Source: CAZXBB01 sp964638815
GTDB lineage: Bacteria; Planctomycetota; Phycisphaerae; Phycisphaerales; SM1A02
Reading direction: 5' to 3'
DNA length: 15,194 nucleotides
Assembly (NCBI GenBank): GCA_964638815.1
Contig: CAZXBB010000096.1
Span: forward strand, 1-15,194
The notes beneath the pieces are model-generated. The model saw only the letters and a list, made by a program, of their open reading frames with translations, made no database searches and was not told the origin of the DNA. Shown piece after piece: positions 11,697-15,194 of the stretch. The translations under genes and the position numbers were made by a program. The stretch's first letter is position 1, and each line of letters starts with the position of its first letter.

Positions 11697-14540
11697 CTAC
11701 CGTCTGTTCCTACGCTTCCGCCCCTTGGGCACGCGGCGCTTCCGCTTCCGGGCGCCGCGCCCTCCCCCCGGCCCGACCCCCGACCCGACCCCAGGTCCCA
11801 CCCCGGCAAGGGTTCCGAGCATCGCCGTCAATGCCTCCTCGACTCTTCGCGCGAGTGCCGGATCGAGCCGGTAGAGCTCGTCGGGCGACGGCAGATGCCC
11901 GTACCTGGCGATGACCTCGGCGAGGACACCATCGACTTCCGGCGGATCGTCGTCGCCGAACACGTCCAGGTCATCCGGCGAATCGTCCGGAGCGAAGTCG
12001 AAGAGGGGCAGCGGAGGGCTGACGGCCCGGCGCCTCCGCTCCGGCTTCACCGTGCGAACCTCCACCTCGGGCAGGACGTCCCGGCTCAGGCGGCCTGATC
12101 CTTTCCGGCACTCGGACGCGACGACCGTCTCGATTGCGGCATCGTCGAGTGGGCTCCGCCCCAGCCCGTCCGGCTCATCGAGCGGCCCCATCACCTCCCG
12201 CCAGATCGCGCGCGCCTCGCGCGCGGTTCCCTCGTCTCGCTCGCGCCGCGCGATCGCCAGCGCCGCGGACAGACACGCGGCGACGCGGTCTTGCGCGTAG
12301 AGCGGCAACGATCGAGCGCGCAGCAGGAGGAGACGGGCCTGGAGCGGTGAGCGTGACGAGCGCCGCAGACCGGCGCCAGCGGCGGCGCATGCGAGCTCCT
12401 CGCAGTCGGCCTCGAGCGCGGCCTCGGCCAGATGCGCGAGATCGATCGGCTCGATCGCCGTCGGCGACGCCTCCATCTCCGCGATCACCCGCTGTTCCAG
12501 CGCGCGATCCATCCGGACGCGCAGACCGCCGTCCCTCGCCGCGAGACCGGCTCGCGCGACGGCTCGCGCGACGGATCGCGCGACGGGCCGCGAGATCGCC
12601 TCGCCGGATCGCTCCACGTCGCGGGTCGCGGTGCGCCCCGGCACGGCGGGAACGCGGGCCTTGGTCGTGATCGCGTCGATGAGGAGGTTGGCGGCCGGCT
12701 CGGCTCCGAGGCGCGCTGCCAGCTCGTCGCGCGCCGTGTCGAGACCCGAAGCGTCCCCGGCGAGGTGCGCCGCCACCGCCCGAAGAGCCGCCACGAGCGC
12801 CGGTCGATCGCGTTCGGCAGTCTGCGCAAGGGCCTCGAGGGCTGCCAGATCCCCGGCCACCAACCTCAGGTTGCGCTGGCCAAGGTGCCGCATGGTGCTG
12901 GCGACGACGAGCCGGAATCTGGCGCTGCGGACGCGTGGGTTGAGCGCGTCGATGGCCTCCGCGAGATCGAGATAGGTCATCGCCTTCTTCAGCGCTCCGC
13001 GTCGCTCCGCCGCTTCGACAAGATGAATGAGCGGGCGCGCGTCGTCGGGCACCGCGGCGTGCCACGCCTCGGCGGCCTCGCGCGCAAGTGCGCTGGTCCT
13101 CCCGCGGTCCGAGGCCCAATCGAGCCATCGCGGGAAGGCGTCGCTCCGCGGGAGGATCGCCGCGGCCCGTCGAAAGAGCTCGGCCGGCGAGGCCCATGAG
13201 AGGTCCCGCGGCGCGTCTCGGTGAACGGCGCGGATCGCCTTTGGCTGATCGCGGTAGTAGCTCCCGAATCCTTCGAACGCATCGGCCGCGTCGCGTGCCT
13301 CATCGTCCTCGTCCGCGCGAACGCGGGAGGCGATCGTGGCCATGTGGAGGGCCAGGGCACCGGCCTGCGGACCGCCGGCCTTCAGCCAGCCCTCGCTCCG
13401 CGCGTGGTGCCCGAACTCCGTCCACGCCGCGCACGCGTGGAACGGATGGGACACGCCCTCGAGCGTCCGCGCGTAGAGGAGCCAGAACCGGGCGTTCCTG
13501 AGCGGCGGTTTGCCGATCGCGGCGCGCATGGCAGCCGGCGACCATCCGTGAGCGAGACCGAGAAGGGAGATGCGCTGGCGCAACTCCTCCTCCAGGTCGG
13601 GACGGGATCGGGCGCAGCCGACCAGCGCCTCGCGCGCGCGCAGACGCAGCTCCCGGAGATCGTCCGACGCGATCGCGTGGTCGAGCCGTGTCAACGCGTC
13701 GCGTAGCGGACGGGGGTCGGATCGGATCTTCCCGAGAAGGGCCATGGCGGCCGGCGACCTGGGGGGCGCTTCCGGTGGCGCTTCCGGGGGCGTCGCTTGG
13801 GACGCCGCGTGCCGGTTCGTTGCGTGCCGGTTCGTCGCGTGCCGGTGCGTCGCTTCGTCGAGCACGGCGCGCACAACGGGCACGAGGATCGCGGGAGCCG
13901 GGCCCGGTGCGAGACGCGACAGACACGCCTCGCACGCCGCCTCGTCGCCGCGGTACGCCAGGGCGACGGCGCGCACGAGGAGCTTCCACGGCGCGAGCGG
14001 ACTCCGGTGCGGGACCTCCTCGAGCGCGAACGCGTGGTCCGCGACGGGTGCCGAGGTGACCGCCGCCAGCGCCGTCGCGATCGCCGCCGCCTGGAGACGC
14101 AGCGGATGATCCGGCGGGAGGGCGTCACAGCCGGCCAGCGCGGCGGGGTCGGCAACGAGCTGTCCGACCGCGTCCTCGATCTCGCCGCGCCGCTCGGGCG
14201 AGAGGTCGGGATCGGCGAGGGGCGCGACGAGCGACCGGACGTCGCCCAGGAGGGCGCCGAGCCGGAGCGCGCGGCGCCCGCGGTCGCTGTCATCGGGCCG
14301 GATGACGTTCCAGAGACCGCCGAGCAGCGAGCGGGCCTCGGGGACGAGGTCACGAGCGAGCAACGCGTCGACGCGCGCGAAGCAAGCGTCGGCGAACAGC
14401 GCCGAGGACTCCGGTGTGGGCCCGGCTCGATGGAGTTTCCGGGCCGCCTTGAGCGCTTCCCTGGAACGTCCCTCGCCCAGCATGCGCCGGACTTCGGTCT
14501 GTGCGTCCGTGGTCTGCGGCACCCGGTCGCTCGCCTCCAT
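11697..14540 (-). CDS. Large TPR-like helical-repeat protein, first gene of the Hsp70 operon
   Basis: A 947-aa protein, mostly Ala/Leu/Arg-rich paired helices, read as an alpha-solenoid of TPR type. The N-terminus (~13-75: TEVRRMLGEGRSREALKAAR ... ALFADACFARVDALLA) is the most TPR-like part. No signal peptide or membrane segment is seen, so it is probably cytoplasmic. Low-complexity joints break the helices: RHATN repeats at 233-246, PPEA repeats at 251-258 and VAR repeats at 653-663. The C-terminus has an acidic patch (~848-870), a helix (~872-909), a Gly/Val linker and a very basic tail (RKRKRRVPKGRKRRNRR) that could bind nucleic acid or an acidic partner. ATG 14540 is chosen because the frame upstream runs into repeat sequence; its ribosome-binding site is weak. 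The J gene follows 22 bp downstream. A scaffold or substrate-recruitment role for the Hsp70 machine is inference. Confidence 0.75.
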   Translation of the reverse strand: MEASDRVPQTTDAQTEVRRMLGEGRSREALKAARKLHRAGPTPESSALFADACFARVDALLARDLVPEARSLLGGLWNVIRPDDSDRGRRALRLGALLGDVRSLVAPLADPDLSPERRGEIEDAVGQLVADPAALAGCDALPPDHPLRLQAAAIATALAAVTSAPVADHAFALEEVPHRSPLAPWKLLVRAVALAYRGDEAACEACLSRLAPGPAPAILVPVVRAVLDEATHRHATNRHATNRHAASQATPPEAPPEAPPRSPAAMALLGKIRSDPRPLRDALTRLDHAIASDDLRELRLRAREALVGCARSRPDLEEELRQRISLLGLAHGWSPAAMRAAIGKPPLRNARFWLLYARTLEGVSHPFHACAAWTEFGHHARSEGWLKAGGPQAGALALHMATIASRVRADEDDEARDAADAFEGFGSYYRDQPKAIRAVHRDAPRDLSWASPAELFRRAAAILPRSDAFPRWLDWASDRGRTSALAREAAEAWHAAVPDDARPLIHLVEAAERRGALKKAMTYLDLAEAIDALNPRVRSARFRLVVASTMRHLGQRNLRLVAGDLAALEALAQTAERDRPALVAALRAVAAHLAGDASGLDTARDELAARLGAEPAANLLIDAITTKARVPAVPGRTATRDVERSGEAISRPVARSVARAVARAGLAARDGGLRVRMDRALEQRVIAEMEASPTAIEPIDLAHLAEAALEADCEELACAAAGAGLRRSSRSPLQARLLLLRARSLPLYAQDRVAACLSAALAIARRERDEGTAREARAIWREVMGPLDEPDGLGRSPLDDAAIETVVASECRKGSGRLSRDVLPEVEVRTVKPERRRRAVSPPLPLFDFAPDDSPDDLDVFGDDDPPEVDGVLAEVIARYGHLPSPDELYRLDPALARRVEEALTAMLGTLAGVGPGVGSGVGPGGGRGARKRKRRVPKGRKRRNRR

Positions 14541-14667
14541 GCGTGTCACAGCTCGGCTCCGCCCTGTTCCCGGTGTCCGCGCGTCGTTTCCGGGCGCCGA
14601 TGGTACACCGACGGTACAGCAGCCCTCGGACATCGATGGGGCCCGGCGCGAGTTATTCACAGGCTCC
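14541..14667 (-). promoter_or_regulatory. Leader and probable promoter region of the Hsp70 operon
   Basis: This is the only unique sequence between the operon's first start and the repeat island, so the promoter should lie here or in the island. On the minus strand a TACCAT hexamer preceded by TG (about 14600-14605) could be an extended -10, but I see no good -35. GGTACA occurs twice 11 bp apart (14601-14606 and 14612-14617, plus strand), a possible operator half-site pair. No CIRCE heat-shock element (TTAGCACTC-N9-GAGTGCTAA) is present. Confidence 0.3.
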
Positions 14668-14838
14668 ATCGGCCCGTCTACACCCGCCGACCTCGAGCCG
14701 GCGGAGCTGATCGGGCGCCCGTTCCGCCCAGCTTCGGGCAACCAAAGCGGGCCTGCGTCCCTGCGCAACTCGCTGCGTGCGGCTGGGTTACGACTTCGGG
14801 CCTCGCGGGGTGTGCGCGTGCGTGGCCGGATTTCACTC
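14668..14838 (+). repeat. Dispersed ~170-bp repeat, copy 2 (module B plus A)
   Basis: Same orientation as 220-388 and alignable end to end with scattered substitutions. Together the two copies flank the block from the protease gene through the Hsp70 operon as direct repeats about 14.4 kb apart. Confidence 0.9.
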
Positions 14839-14956
14839 GGTGCAGGCGAGGGCGCCTGCACCACAAGACCCGCGTTCGCCGCCGAGTTGTGGTGCAGGCG
14901 ACCCCGCCTGCACCCGGAAGTGCAAGGACGCCCTTGGTGCAGGCGAGGGCGCCTGG
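14839..14956. repeat. REP-like hairpin cluster
   Basis: Two perfect 10-bp hairpins share the arms GGTGCAGGCG and CGCCTGCACC: 14839-14862 with loop AGGG, and 14891-14914 with loop ACCC. A third unit begins at 14936 (GGTGCAGGCG, AGGG, CGCCTG) but its right arm is cut short where the copied HAMP-gene fragment begins. These palindromes resemble REP-type bacterial elements and could act as 3'-end stabilisers or weak terminators for the gene ending at 15020. Confidence 0.85.
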
Positions 14957-15011
14957 TCGGCGCGTGGATCGTGATCGGCTTCAACGTGCTGGTCGCGTTC
15001 GGCGCGATCGG
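14952..15011 (+). repeat. 60-bp near-exact copy of the 5' part of the HAMP sensor gene
   Basis: It matches 6909-6968 at 58 of 60 positions (mismatches at 14956 and 14979; the second would be synonymous). In the gene this segment encodes the first membrane helix (about LIGAWIVIGFNVLVAFGAIG). Here it is joined to a truncated hairpin on one side and ends 8 bp before the stop codon of the minus-strand gene on the other. Confidence 0.92.
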
Positions 15012-15019
15012 CCACGTTG

Positions 15020-15194
15020 TCACGGCTCCGGCGTGGCCGGCGCATCGGGCAGCGCGCGGTACACGGCCGCGGCGTCGGGGCGACCGGAGCGCTCGTAGAG
15101 GTCGATGAGGCGGCGAAGCGCGGCGCGGCGCACGGGCGGTGCGGTGGCGGGCGCCGACCCGAGTATGCGCCAGGCGTCGAGCAGCAGCGACTCG
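15020..15194 (-). CDS. C-terminal end of a TPR-type protein, probably a planctomycete kinase/TPR gene (partial)
   Basis: The frame is open from the window edge to TGA 15020-15022 and gives 57 residues. It contains LLLDAWRIL, RAALRRLIDLYERSGRPD and AAVYRALPD, the pattern found at the ends of many planctomycete TPR proteins, often serine/threonine kinases with C-terminal TPRs, where a last TPR-like pair precedes a short Pro/Ala tail. The kinase domain, if any, lies outside the window, so that identity is only a suggestion. Same strand as the Hsp70 operon and upstream of it, but separated by about 480 bp of repeat island, so probably a separate transcript. Confidence 0.6.
   Translation of the reverse strand, partial: ESLLLDAWRILGSAPATAPPVRRAALRRLIDLYERSGRPDAAAVYRALPDAPATPEP

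Noticed and set aside
14541..14667. CIRCE or other classic heat-shock operator before the Hsp70 operon
   Set aside because: No TTAGCACTC/GAGTGCTAA inverted repeat is present.
14541..15023. 161-residue N-terminal extension of the solenoid gene through the repeat island
   Set aside because: The extension is encoded entirely by leader, repeats and a copied gene fragment; ATG 14540 is the first start with protein-like sequence after it.

Overview
The window reads as accessory chromosome of a high-GC planctomycete, most likely Phycisphaerae or a relative. This is inferred from two secreted proteins with dockerin-like segments of the 'AxWGxC' type, from a C-terminal fragment resembling planctomycete kinase/TPR proteins, and from heavy use of GTG/TTG starts and long intergenic repeats. 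No rRNA, tRNA, CRISPR array or intact transposase gene was seen.

Layout. 1-485: left edge plus a mosaic repeat island. 486-3063 (+): a secreted subtilisin-type protease with a dockerin-like C-terminus, then a secreted dockerin-like protein whose reading frame is broken; these two genes are visibly less GC-rich than the rest. 3064-4175: a second repeat island with an exact 93-bp direct repeat, a 100-bp MITE-like insertion with terminal inverted repeats and a TAA duplication, a 43-bp exact copy of part of a gene 10 kb away, and a possible promoter. 4176-7584 (+): a potassium-uptake operon: TrkH/KtrB channel with a long N-terminal membrane extension, TrkA/KtrA RCK regulator, and a HAMP-domain membrane sensor with no output domain. 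7585-8053: a gene remnant and a third repeat patch. 8054-14540 (-): a compact five-gene operon, in transcription order a 947-aa helical-repeat protein, a J-domain protein, a GrpE-like protein, an Hsp70 (DnaK-like) protein and a zinc-ribbon/TPR mini-protein. 14541-15019: leader plus a fourth repeat island with hairpins and a 60-bp copy of the HAMP gene's start. 15020-15194 (-): the 3' end of a TPR-type gene.

The best candidate for a poorly described system is the five-gene Hsp70 operon. It has its own J partner (with HPPD in place of the usual HPD), its own nucleotide-exchange factor (GrpE fold with a long N-terminal extension), an Hsp70 with intact ATPase motifs but a divergent lid, and two proteins of unknown function at its ends. 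Overlapping stops and starts imply coupled expression of a dedicated chaperone machine, distinct from housekeeping DnaK-DnaJ-GrpE.

The second notable theme is the repeat islands. They share modules with one another in both orientations, and two of them carry short near-identical copies of internal pieces of genes in this same window. Direct copies of a ~170-bp module (220-388 and 14668-14838) bracket the whole 14-kb gene block. All similarity statements come from reading the sequence by eye, and family assignments rest on motif recognition rather than searches.
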